Assembly: GCA_016871755.1 (NCBI GenBank) | Contig: VHCJ01000004.1 | Coordinates: 162,909 to 226,908, forward strand | Direction: 5' to 3' | DNA length: 64,000 nucleotides | Source: Verrucomicrobiota bacterium | GTDB lineage: Bacteria; Verrucomicrobiota; Verrucomicrobiia; Opitutales; Opitutaceae | Part shown: positions 18,180 through 27,358 of the stretch, piece by piece | Numbering within the stretch: the first letter of the stretch is position 1 | Layout of the letters: each line of letters opens with the position of its first letter | Notes under the pieces: generated by a model | Seen by the model: only the letters and a program-made list of their open reading frames with translations | The model's database searches: none | What the model was told of the DNA's origin: nothing | Program-made: the position numbers and the translations under genes

Positions 18180-18827
18180 TCAGAGTGGCTGGCGGGATTC
18201 GATCAGACCGATCTCCAGTGCGTAACGGGTGAGGCTCGCGACATCGTGCAGGTCGAGTTTCCGCATCAGATTCGTGCGGTGATTGTCGACGGTCTTCACG
18301 CTGATGCTGAGCTTCGCCGCGATCTCCTTGGTGCTGTAGCTCTCGGCGACCAATTGGAGGATTTCCCGTTCGCGGTCCGTGAGGAAGTCGCTCGACGCGC
18401 TGGCGGACGGATTGGCAACCACGTTCCGGAGCAGGCCCGCGACGGCCGGACCGAAATAAGTGCCCCCGGTGGCGACGGTTTCCAGACCCTTGCGGAATTC
18501 GATCAAACCGGCGGTCTTCTCGACGAAGCCACGGGCGCCCGCCTCCAGCATCTCCCGAACAAGCATCGGGTTTTCGTGACCGGAGAAGACGAGGACCCGC
18601 AGATTGCGCAACTGCTTCGACAGACGACGGAGGAGGTCCACACCGTTCAAGCCGGGCAGCTTCGCGTCGAGAACGATGACATCCGGGGAGCGCTCGAGGC
18701 ACATCGCGTAGGCGCTCTGCCCATTGCCGGTCTCGCCGACGAGTTGGTACTTCGGGTCGGTGCGGAGAATCTCGGCCAACATCTCGCGGATGGCGGTTTG
18801 ATCTTCGACGATGACGAGCCGTTTCAT
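18180..18827 (-). CDS. NarL/FixJ-family response regulator with LuxR HTH
   Basis: A 215-residue two-domain regulator. The receiver domain has acidic residues EDQ at 8-10, the phospho-acceptor Asp54 in VIVLDAKLPG, and Lys near 104 in VEKTAG. The C-terminal helix-turn-helix is complete: LTDREREILQLVAE, STKEIAAKLSISVKTVDNHR. It should bind DNA as a phosphorylated dimer. No cognate histidine kinase is in the window. It converges on the glycosyltransferase gene with a 28-base gap and faces a 250-base upstream region before tRNA-Lys, which probably carries its promoter. Confidence 0.85.
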   Translation of the reverse strand: MKRLVIVEDQTAIREMLAEILRTDPKYQLVGETGNGQSAYAMCLERSPDVIVLDAKLPGLNGVDLLRRLSKQLRNLRVLVFSGHENPMLVREMLEAGARGFVEKTAGLIEFRKGLETVATGGTYFGPAVAGLLRNVVANPSASASSDFLTDREREILQLVAESYSTKEIAAKLSISVKTVDNHRTNLMRKLDLHDVASLTRYALEIGLIESRQPL

Positions 18828-19077
18828 GGCGGGTTTGAGGGCGGGCTCCCTTCCCGAAGATCGGCTAGGGTAAACACCGCTGTTTAGGCAAGGTAACGGC
18901 GTGGCCTGCCTCGCGCTGGGGGATTAACAAAGGTTTTACCCCGCAGTCGCTCCGCCGCGTACCCGCCGTCGGCGCGGCTCGACGATCGACTGCCGAACCT
19001 GGGTTCGGGTTCGGCGGCACGTCTGGAGCGCCTGACCGCGAGCGCGCGGCGCCTGGCTCGCCGGAGCGAGATGGAGG

Positions 19078-19152
19078 TGGTGGGCTGACTGGGATTCGAA
19101 CCCAGAACCAACGACTTAAAAGGACGCTGCTCTACCGTTGAGCTATCAGCCC
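19078..19152 (-). tRNA. tRNA-Lys (anticodon UUU)
   Basis: The reverse strand folds as a full cloverleaf: acceptor GGGCTGA pairs with TCAGCCC, D-arm GCTC/GAGC, anticodon loop CTTTTAA giving UUU, T-arm CTGGG/CCCAG around TTCGAAT, discriminator A and an encoded CCA end. The anticodon stem contains one T-T mismatch and one G-T pair, so it is slightly weak, but the loop is the canonical lysine sequence. Confidence 0.9.
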
Positions 19153-19407
19153 GGAAGTCCGGTTGGGCCGGCCCGTGGACCACTCGGCCCGGCGATTCGC
19201 GGCGGAGTGCCGCGAGACCGGGAGAGGTTTCCCGGCGCCGAATCAACTGATCCCTGAAAGAAAGAGTGTCGGCAGCGGGAAACGGTCGGGCAAGCAGAAA
19301 GCGGGGCGTGCCCGGGTTGGATTAGGCTGGCGCCTTCCGGACGCGAGGTTCCAAATCCGACGCCAACTCGGCGCAACGGCGCACGGGGGCAACGCTTTAC
19401 TTTCGTG

Positions 19408-19436
19408 GGAACAATCGGCGACGAAACCCGTCATAA
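19408..19436 (+). promoter_or_regulatory. Possible ECF-sigma-type promoter before the sigma factor gene
   Basis: GGAAC at 19408-19412 and CGTCATAA at 19429-19436 are separated by 16 bases, which resembles -35 GGAAC / -10 CGTC ECF promoters. This would give a very short leader for the ATG at 19450 and would fit autoregulation. It rests on pattern only. Confidence 0.3.
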
Positions 19437-19449
19437 CGCGGCTGAGCGT

Positions 19450-20052
19450 ATGACCAGCAAAGCGCAGGACGTTGCCCTGGATCGTGATTTGATTGTCCGA
19501 TTCAAATCGGGGGATCAGTCGGCCTTCGACGAAATGGTGCGGCGTCACTGGGATCGCATCTACGCCATGGTGCTGCAATTGCTTCGCAATCCCCAGGATG
19601 CCGAGGAAGTGACACAGGACGCGTTCATCCGGGCGCATCGCGGGTTGGCGAACTTTCGCGGGGACTCGGCCTTTTCGACATGGCTCTACCAGATCGCGAC
19701 AAACCTGGCGCGCAATCGGTACTGGTACTGGTGGCGCCGGAAGCGCGACCAGACGATCTCCTTCGATCAGCCGGTCGGGGAGGACGGGTCGACGACGCTG
19801 TCCGAGGTTTTCGCCGGTGAGCAGGAGTCTCCGGACGACCTGACGGTGACGCAGGAGTTGGTCGACCGGATCGCGGTCGGCATGGAGAAGCTCTCGGCCA
19901 AGCACCGCGAGATCTTGGTGCTGCGCAACGTCAAGAACCTCTCGTACGAGGAGATCTCAGCCATCCTTGGAATTTCGGTGGGGACCGTGAAGAGCCGCAT
20001 TGCCCGGGCGCGGGAGAGCCTGCGCGAAAAGATTGGAGAAAAGTCGAAATGA
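19450..20052 (+). CDS. ECF-subfamily RNA polymerase sigma factor (RpoE/SigW-like)
   Basis: A 200-residue sigma-70 family ECF protein. Region 2 is clear: FDEMVRRHWDRIYAMV, DAEEVTQDAFIRAHRGL and GDSAFSTWLYQIATNLARNRYW. Region 4 is LSAKHREILVLRNVKNLSYEEISAILGISVGTVKSRI, a helix-turn-helix for the -35 element. ATG 19450 is preferred; GTG 19405 would add 15 residues and swallow the candidate promoter. Its stop overlaps the next gene (ATGA), and that gene looks like its anti-sigma factor, so the pair should act as an envelope-stress or similar signalling switch. Confidence 0.9.
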   Translation: MTSKAQDVALDRDLIVRFKSGDQSAFDEMVRRHWDRIYAMVLQLLRNPQDAEEVTQDAFIRAHRGLANFRGDSAFSTWLYQIATNLARNRYWYWWRRKRDQTISFDQPVGEDGSTTLSEVFAGEQESPDDLTVTQELVDRIAVGMEKLSAKHREILVLRNVKNLSYEEISAILGISVGTVKSRIARARESLREKIGEKSK

Positions 20053-20762
20053 ATGAGTCGCGATTCGTCAAACTGCTGAACCTGTACGTGGACCACGAGC
20101 TCACGGCGGGGGAGGCGGCGGAGTTGGAGGCCGAGCTGCAGCGGAACCCCGGGCGGCGTCGTTTGCTGCGGGAGTACCAGCAACTGCAGCGGGGCTGTGA
20201 GCGGTTGCTGGAGGTAGATCGGGCGTTGGCCCCCCGCACCGCGGAAGCCGTGCGCGCGCTCCGCCACCGTCGCAGCGGGGAATCGCGGTGGACCGCCGTG
20301 TCGCGCCGCTGGTCTTGGTTCGCGGGTGTCGGCGCCGCCACGGCGGCCGCCGCCGTGGCCGTCATCGTCGTGCTCCGCCCGGAACCACCCGGATCGGCCG
20401 TGCCCGCAACGGCGTCGGTCGTGGCGCAGAGCACCGTCGCCGCCGGCACTGGCACGCCTGCACCGCTCGAAATGCTCGACGTCACCGTGCCGGCGGTCTC
20501 CGAGCGGCGCGGCCTGCGCATGCGCTCGCTGTGGACGACGGCGTCGACGGAGCGCGAAGCGACGGCGGGGTTCACCCACGTGGCCGCTTCGGATCTCTCC
20601 TGGCTCAACGACGTGCGTCTTCCGGCGGTCGGCGCTCCGCGGCCGGAGGACCTGCTCTTCCGCGAGACCGCACGCCCGTTGCGTCCGCTCGAACAAATCC
20701 CGCCGAGCCAGCGTCCGTTGCAGGCGACGCTTGAGATGACGGCGTTCCAGTTCCAGCGGTAG
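20049..20762 (+). CDS. Membrane-anchored putative anti-sigma factor
   Basis: A 237-residue protein with a cytoplasmic N-terminus (FVKLLNLYVDHELTAGEAAELEAEL) of the kind that begins many ECF anti-sigma factors. One transmembrane helix lies at about residues 88-112 (FAGVGAATAAAAVAVIVVL), followed by a periplasmic Ala/Pro/Thr-rich domain without known motif. The zinc-binding HxxxCxxC of ZAS anti-sigma factors is absent. The ATGA overlap with the sigma gene and the topology support the call; direct sequence similarity is weak. The 184 bases after it, before the convergent ruvA, hold nothing I can identify. Confidence 0.7.
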   Translation: MNESRFVKLLNLYVDHELTAGEAAELEAELQRNPGRRRLLREYQQLQRGCERLLEVDRALAPRTAEAVRALRHRRSGESRWTAVSRRWSWFAGVGAATAAAAVAVIVVLRPEPPGSAVPATASVVAQSTVAAGTGTPAPLEMLDVTVPAVSERRGLRMRSLWTTASTEREATAGFTHVAASDLSWLNDVRLPAVGAPRPEDLLFRETARPLRPLEQIPPSQRPLQATLEMTAFQFQR

Positions 20763-20946
20763 CCCGGGTTGCGGGTCGGCGCGAATCAGCGCATCGTTTT
20801 GCCCGTTGTGCGTCGCGAAGGCGTTGGCGCAGTGCCACCCTCGCTCCTTTCGCTGGGTTCCTCCGTCCGCGGAGAAGGTCGCCGCGGCAGCGCCACGCTC
20901 CTCCCACGGCGAGCGCGGCCGTCCTGGGGTCCAAACGGTTCAAACC

Positions 20947-21570
20947 TCAGGCGAGTGCGCTCTTTATCAACTGCTCGGTGGTGGCTCCCGCCCCAAGGGC
21001 GAGGGCCGCGCGCCGGACGGCTTCGTCGGCGTCCGCCGCCTTGTAGCCCAGCGCCACGAGGGCCTTGACGGCGTCGGCGCTGCGGCCTGAGCCAGAAGGA
21101 GGAGCGGCGTCGCGGCCGACGGCGGCATCTCCGGCGGGAGAAGAGATTCCCGTGCCGGTCGGGCCGGGGCCAATCTTGCCGCGCAGTTCGACGATGAGGC
21201 GCTCCGCCGTCTTCTTGCCGATCCCCGGACTCTTCGCGAGCAGCGCGAGGTCTCCGGAGCGGATCGCGCTCTCCAGTGAGGCGACGGACAGCTTGCTCAT
21301 GATCGACGTCGCCAGCTTGGGCCCCACGCCGCTGACATGATCGATGAGCAAGCGGAAGAAGTCCCGGTCCTCGAGCGTCGCAAATCCGTAGAGCGTCTGC
21401 GCGTCTTCGCGGTAAACGACATGGGTGTGGAGCTTGACGGTGGCTCCGATGGCCGGAAGGCGCTCGGCAGTCGTCACCGGAATGTGGACCTCGTAGCCGA
21501 GTCCGTTCAACTCGATGACCGCCGAGAGGGGCGTGGCGGCGGCCAGGACACCCTGGATCGACGTGATCAT
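20947..21570 (-). CDS. ruvA: Holliday junction branch migration protein RuvA
   Basis: A 207-residue protein in the order expected for RuvA. The N-terminal OB-fold begins MITSIQGVLAAATP and contains YEVHIPVTTAERL and HTHVVYREDAQTLYGF. Two helix-hairpin-helix motifs follow (GVGPKLATSIMSKL and SPGIGKKTAERLIVEL). A Gly/Ser/Pro-rich linker precedes domain III (AVKALVALGYKAADADEAVR), which contacts RuvB. RuvA tetramers bind four-way junctions. ATG 21570 overlaps the dapB stop as ATGA, so ruvA is the third gene of a dapA-dapB-ruvA operon. ruvB and ruvC are not here. Confidence 0.95.
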   Translation of the reverse strand: MITSIQGVLAAATPLSAVIELNGLGYEVHIPVTTAERLPAIGATVKLHTHVVYREDAQTLYGFATLEDRDFFRLLIDHVSGVGPKLATSIMSKLSVASLESAIRSGDLALLAKSPGIGKKTAERLIVELRGKIGPGPTGTGISSPAGDAAVGRDAAPPSGSGRSADAVKALVALGYKAADADEAVRRAALALGAGATTEQLIKSALA

Positions 21571-22304
21571 GACGACCGCAGGCCGAGGACATCCTGCATG
21601 TCGTGCAGACCGGCCGGCCGGTCGGAGATCCACTCGGCCGCGCGGATCGCTCCACGCGCGAAGATGCTGCGGTCAGACGCCTTGTGCGTGAGTTCCAACC
21701 GCTCGCCCACGCCTGCGAAGAGCACGGTGTGGTCTCCGGCCACGTCTCCGCCGCGGAGGGCATGCACGCCAACCTCCCCTGCGCTGCGTTCGCCCACAAT
21801 GCCCGACCGACCATGGCGCAGCGCGGACTCGTCGAGCCGACGCTCCTCCAAGATGATCTCAAGCAGGCGCGCGGCGGTCCCCGACGGAGCGTCCTTCTTG
21901 AACCGATGGTGCATCTCCACCACCTCGCAGTCGTAGTCCGAGCCCAGCACCGCAGCGGCCCGCTGCGTCAGGGCGAACAGCAGATTCACCCCCACGGAAT
22001 AGTTTCCAGCCCAGACGCACGGTGCTTGGGAGGCCAGCGCGGCGAGCTCGCGCTTCTCCGCTGCGGAATGCCCGGTGGTGCCGATCACCAGTGGTCGGCG
22101 ATGACGTACGGCCAACTCCAGCACCGCCCGGGTCGTCTGATGAAACGAGAAATCGATCACCACGTCGCCGGCGGCAAACGCGTCCGAAAGCGTGTCGCCG
22201 GCATCGACGCGGGCTGCGATCCGGTGACCGGCCGCCTCGGCGGCCGACGCGATGGCAAGTCCCATCCGCCCCTTGGCGCCGACGATGCTGAGGGAGAGGC
22301 CCAT
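21567..22304 (-). CDS. dapB: 4-hydroxy-tetrahydrodipicolinate reductase
   Basis: A 245-residue DapB. The cofactor motif is GAKGRMGLA, with VIDFSFH and VIGTTGHSAAE in the nucleotide domain. The tetrahydrodipicolinate-binding and catalytic segment EMHHRFKKDAPSGTA is intact. It reduces the DapA product with NAD(P)H in the lysine/diaminopimelate pathway in the cytoplasm. ATG 22304 begins MGLSLSIVGAKG; the longer frame to 22424 overlaps dapA. Only 4 bases separate it from the end of dapA, so the two are cotranscribed. Confidence 0.95.
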   Translation of the reverse strand: MGLSLSIVGAKGRMGLAIASAAEAAGHRIAARVDAGDTLSDAFAAGDVVIDFSFHQTTRAVLELAVRHRRPLVIGTTGHSAAEKRELAALASQAPCVWAGNYSVGVNLLFALTQRAAAVLGSDYDCEVVEMHHRFKKDAPSGTAARLLEIILEERRLDESALRHGRSGIVGERSAGEVGVHALRGGDVAGDHTVLFAGVGERLELTHKASDRSIFARGAIRAAEWISDRPAGLHDMQDVLGLRSS

Positions 22305-22308
22305 GGAC

Positions 22309-23196
22309 TCAGGCTCGCAGGTCCGACAGCGCGTGGGCGAGCACCTTTTCGGTCGCGGGCAGCAGCGGGCTGAGCGGCGGGCGCACCTCGGCGGATGCGA
22401 TCCGTCCGGTCGCGGCCAGGGCATGCTTCACCGGTACGGGGTTGGGCTCGAGGAACAGCGCCTTGAAGACCGGGAAGAGTCGACGATGCAGTTTCCCGGC
22501 GGCGGCAAAGTCGTTGGCCTGCGCCAGTCGCGTCAGGCGGCTCACCTCGCGCGGGAGCAGGTTCGACGCCACGCTGATCACGCCCTCGGCCCCCACCGAC
22601 ATGAACGGGACCGTCAGCGCATCGTCGCCACTCAGGACGGTGAGATCCCGGCCCATGGCCTGCTTAAGCAAGTCGACTCGCTCGACAGAGCCGCCTGCTT
22701 CCTTGATCCACCGCACGTGCCGGTAGCGATGGGCGAGGCGCTCGACCACCCCCACACTGATCTCGATCCCGCAGCGGCCCGGAATGGAGTAGAGGATGAT
22801 CGGGCGGTCCGTGGCGTCAGCGATGGCGCAAAAGTGTTGAAACAAACCCTCTTGACTCGGCTTGTTGTAGTACGGCGCGACCACCAGCATGGCGTCGGCT
22901 CCTGCCTCGTGGGACAACCGAGTCAGATCGACCGCCTCCCGCGTGGCGTTGGAGCCGGTGCCAGCGATCACCGGGACCCGACCCCGCGCGGCTGCAATTA
23001 CGCTGCGAATAACATCAAGGTGCTCCTCGTGATCGAGGGTGGGGGATTCTCCCGTGGTGCCGACCGGGACAAGGCCGTCGATTCCGGACTTAATCTGAAA
23101 CTCCACGAGCCGTTTAAGGTCTTCATGGCTGACCTTTTGATCCTGGAACGGCGTGATGAGCGCGGTGATGGCGCCGGTAAGGGGGCGGAGCTTCAT
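22309..23196 (-). CDS. dapA: 4-hydroxy-tetrahydrodipicolinate synthase
   Basis: A 295-residue TIM-barrel lyase of the NAL family. VPVGTTGESPTL binds the pyruvate carboxylate, APYYNKPSQEGLFQHF carries the catalytic tyrosine, and WIKEAGGSVERV carries the Schiff-base lysine. It condenses pyruvate with aspartate semialdehyde, the first committed step to diaminopimelate. ATG 23196 is chosen because MKLRPLTGAITALITPF is the usual N-terminus. It is divergent from pilT with 71 bases between, where both promoters must lie. No lysine riboswitch is visible there. Confidence 0.95.
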   Translation of the reverse strand: MKLRPLTGAITALITPFQDQKVSHEDLKRLVEFQIKSGIDGLVPVGTTGESPTLDHEEHLDVIRSVIAAARGRVPVIAGTGSNATREAVDLTRLSHEAGADAMLVVAPYYNKPSQEGLFQHFCAIADATDRPIILYSIPGRCGIEISVGVVERLAHRYRHVRWIKEAGGSVERVDLLKQAMGRDLTVLSGDDALTVPFMSVGAEGVISVASNLLPREVSRLTRLAQANDFAAAGKLHRRLFPVFKALFLEPNPVPVKHALAATGRIASAEVRPPLSPLLPATEKVLAHALSDLRA

Positions 23197-23267
23197 GGGA
23201 GGGAAACCTTTCCAGCAAACCAGATTACCCCGGAGGGATCGCAACGTTATTTTCCGGTGACCCCCTC

Positions 23268-24356
23268 ATGAGTACCCATCTCGATTTGATTCAGGACCTG
23301 CTGCGGCTGGCCGTGGAGAGCGGCGCCTCCGATATTGTGATCAAGGAGGGCAAGCCTGGCTTTGTGCGCCTTTCCGGGCGTCTCAAGCCGGTCGATATGG
23401 ACATGATCGACGAGTCTGAGATCCGCGCGTTCATCGATGAAGTCATTCCCCCGGCGTTCCGGCGCGGCTGGGAGCAGGACGGTCAGGTTGATTTCTCGTA
23501 TGTCGCCGAGGATATCGGTCGCTTCCGCGTCAACGCCTTCCGTCAGCACGGGCAGGCGAGCGTGGTGTTCCGGTACGTCAAGAATCGGGTGCCCTCGCTG
23601 GAGGAGTTGAACCTGCAGGCCGATCCCCTCCTGCGCCTTGCGCAGGCCTCGGATGGAATCGTGCTGATCTGCGGTTCCACCGGCTCGGGCAAGAGCTCGA
23701 CGATGGCCGCGCTGTTGAACTGGATCAATCGGAGCCAGGATCGTCACGTCATCACGATCGAGGATCCCATCGAGTACACGTTCCAGGACGACAAGTCGGT
23801 TTTTCAGCAGCGCGAGATCGGCCTCGACGTCCCGGACTTTCATTCCGCGGTGCGCTCGGAGCTCCGCCAGAATCCCGATGTGATCCTCATCGGCGAAATG
23901 CGCGATCGTGAGACCTTCGAGACGGCCATGAGCGCCGCCGAGACGGGTCACTTGGTGTTTTCCACGCTGCACGCGGGTTCGACCTCGCAGGCGCTCACCC
24001 GCCTCTTCGAATTCTTCCCGCCGGAGCAGCAGTTGCAGGCGCGCCGGCAGATCGCCGGTTCCATGCGCGGCTTCATCTGCCAGAAGCTGATCCCCGCCCT
24101 CCAAGGCGGCGGTCGTCTGCCGGCGAACGAAATCCTCCACGTCGACGCCACCGTCCGAAGCCTGCTGCTGGAGGGCCAGTTCGAGCGCATCCAGAGCCTG
24201 CTCGACAGTGGCAACGAAACCGGGACTCTCGCCTTCAATCGCGACCTGCTCCGGCTCGTGCGCGCGGGCAAGATCTCCAAGGCCGACGCCCTTCGCTTCT
24301 CCCCGAATCCCCAGCAGCTCGACATGAACATGAAGGGGATCTTCATCAAGGTCTGA
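23268..24356 (+). CDS. pilT: Type IV pilus retraction-type ATPase (PilT/PilU)
   Basis: A 362-residue secretion-superfamily ATPase. It has the PilT N-terminal domain (SGASDIVIKEGKPGFVRLSG), Walker A GSTGSGKSS, the Asp box TIEDPIEYTF, Walker B VILIGEMRD and the His box TGHLVFSTLHA. FFPPEQQLQARRQIAGSMRGF follows as in PilT. The AIRNLIRE retraction motif of PilT is not clear in the C-terminus, so PilU or another PilT paralogue is possible. It powers pilus retraction at the inner membrane. No other pilus gene is in the window. Confidence 0.9.
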   Translation: MSTHLDLIQDLLRLAVESGASDIVIKEGKPGFVRLSGRLKPVDMDMIDESEIRAFIDEVIPPAFRRGWEQDGQVDFSYVAEDIGRFRVNAFRQHGQASVVFRYVKNRVPSLEELNLQADPLLRLAQASDGIVLICGSTGSGKSSTMAALLNWINRSQDRHVITIEDPIEYTFQDDKSVFQQREIGLDVPDFHSAVRSELRQNPDVILIGEMRDRETFETAMSAAETGHLVFSTLHAGSTSQALTRLFEFFPPEQQLQARRQIAGSMRGFICQKLIPALQGGGRLPANEILHVDATVRSLLLEGQFERIQSLLDSGNETGTLAFNRDLLRLVRAGKISKADALRFSPNPQQLDMNMKGIFIKV

Positions 24357-24370
24357 GCGCGGTGCGGGGT

Positions 24371-24391
24371 GGGCGGCGCTTGGCGCCGCCC
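24371..24391 (+). terminator. GC-rich hairpin after pilT
   Basis: A perfect 9-bp stem (GGGCGGCGC with GCGCCGCCC) around a 3-base loop sits 15 bases after the pilT stop. No run of T follows, so it may be a pausing or RNA-stabilising hairpin rather than a full intrinsic terminator. The remaining bases to 24596 contain nothing else I can name. Confidence 0.4.
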
Positions 24392-24596
24392 CCACGGAGC
24401 TGGGCCGGAAATGCGTTTCGGTGCGGACGCCGCTCCGAAGCGCGCCGCGCGAGGGTGAGGGTGGCGGACGGGTGAGCTGCGGGGTCGCTGGGAGCAAGGC
24501 GTCGCGCCGTTAGCCGGAGCGGGCGAGCGCCGCCCATTTTTGCGCAACCGACTCTCGCCTTTAGCGATGGAAGGTGTTGGTCTGCGGATTCCTGCC

Positions 24597-26081
<1,485 letters not shown>

Positions 26082-26153
26082 GCCGCGGCCGCCCGGGCGG
26101 AGCCCCTGCTGCAGCCTGTGGGTCAGGCTGGCCACACCGATGCCAAGGCGGTT

Positions 26154-26192
26154 CCACCGCCATCCGGACCAACGCTGTCCGGACGACGGTGG
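26154..26192. terminator. Two-tier hairpin between convergent genes
   Basis: CCACCG pairs with CGGTGG and, inside 3-base internal loops, TCCGGAC pairs with GTCCGGA, giving a 13-bp imperfect stem. A competing 5-bp GGCGG/CCGCC hairpin overlaps its left arm. It sits in the 209-base gap between the convergent NtrC-type gene and galE, a usual place for a bidirectional terminator, but it has no T-tract. Confidence 0.4.
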
Positions 26193-26290
26193 CGCCCTGC
26201 CGACAGACATCTGGCGGCTCGGTAGCCCCACCGCTTGGGAAGGTCGACCGCCCCCGCCGCGTCGGCAGCGGACGCGACGGCTCGTCCCGA

Positions 26291-27322
26291 TCAGCGGGCG
26301 AAGCCGTGAGGGTGTCGGGTGTGCCAACGCCAGGCGGTCTCGATGATCGGTTCGATTCCCCGGTAGCGCGGCTCCCAGCCAAGGTCCTGCCGGGCGAGCG
26401 TCGCATCGGCATACAGCGCCGGAGGGTCACCGGCGCGGCGCGGACCGAAGGCGCGGGGCACCGGTCGCCCCGCGAGGCGACCCACGGCATCCAGCACTTC
26501 GAGCACCGCGGTGGGCCTTCCGGTGCCCAGGTTGTAGAACAGGCCCGTTCCGGGGCGTTCAAGGCGCGGCAAGGCCGCGAGGTGAGCCCGGCACAGGTCG
26601 TCCACATGCACGTAGTCCCGGAGACAGGTGCCATCGGGCGTCGGATAGTCAGTGCCAAATACCTGCAGCGGCGGATTCCGTCCGAGAACGGCGCCGATGG
26701 CCAGCGGGATCAAGTGGGTCTCTGGGGAGTGGTCTTCCCCGAGGTCGCCGTCCTCGGACGCGCCCGCCGCATTGAAGTAGCGGAAGCACGCAAAACGCAG
26801 GTCATGAGTGCCCTGCAACGCACGCAGCGCTCCCTCGACGTCGTACTTGCTCCGACCGTAGGGATTGATCGGCGCCTGCGGCATCGATTCCACGATCGGC
26901 ACCGTGGCTGGAATTCCGTAAGTCGCGCATGTACTGGAGAATACGATCCTCCGGACGCCCGCATCCAGCATCGCCCGGAGGAGATGGAGGGTGGCGACGA
27001 CGTTGTTGAAGTAGTATTTGAGGGGATGGGTGACGGATTCCCCGACGTAGGCGAAGGCGGCGAAGTGCATCACCACATCGATGCGTTCCTGCTCCAGAAC
27101 GGAGCGAACAGTGGCCTCGTCAGCGAGATCCGCCCCGTAGAAGGGCACTCCCGGGGGCACGGCGGCGCGGTGGCCGAACACCAAGGAGTCGATGACGACC
27201 GATCGGTGACCAGCGGCGAGCAGATGACGCACGCAATGGCTGCGGATGTACCCGGCACCGCCGGCGACAAGAACGTTCGTGGAAATTTCGAAACCGACTG
27301 GCGAGGCTTGTATTGCGCTCAA
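26291..27322 (-). CDS. galE: UDP-glucose 4-epimerase
   Basis: A 343-residue extended SDR close to GalE. GalE features are the VIDSLVFGH strand, FAAFAYVGES, SSTCATYG, the catalytic NPYGRSKYDVE, RYFNAAGAS and TPDGTCLRDYVHVDDL. The enzyme interconverts UDP-glucose and UDP-galactose, feeding glycan synthesis. One oddity is that the cofactor motif reads GGAGYIRSH, with Arg27 where GalE has the third glycine (GGAGYIGSH); a single GGC to CGC change explains it. The start at ATG 27322 gives a 15-residue N-terminal extension, and no better start is visible. It is divergent from the second ketosynthase with only 36 bases between. Confidence 0.85.
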   Translation of the reverse strand: MSAIQASPVGFEISTNVLVAGGAGYIRSHCVRHLLAAGHRSVVIDSLVFGHRAAVPPGVPFYGADLADEATVRSVLEQERIDVVMHFAAFAYVGESVTHPLKYYFNNVVATLHLLRAMLDAGVRRIVFSSTCATYGIPATVPIVESMPQAPINPYGRSKYDVEGALRALQGTHDLRFACFRYFNAAGASEDGDLGEDHSPETHLIPLAIGAVLGRNPPLQVFGTDYPTPDGTCLRDYVHVDDLCRAHLAALPRLERPGTGLFYNLGTGRPTAVLEVLDAVGRLAGRPVPRAFGPRRAGDPPALYADATLARQDLGWEPRYRGIEPIIETAWRWHTRHPHGFAR

Positions 27323-27358
27323 GGGACGGTTGGCTAGCCGTCTTACGTTCCGTCCTCG

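Noticed and set aside
23197..23267. Lysine riboswitch before dapA
   Set aside because: Only 71 bases separate dapA from pilT, too short for a lysine aptamer, and no matching core is seen.
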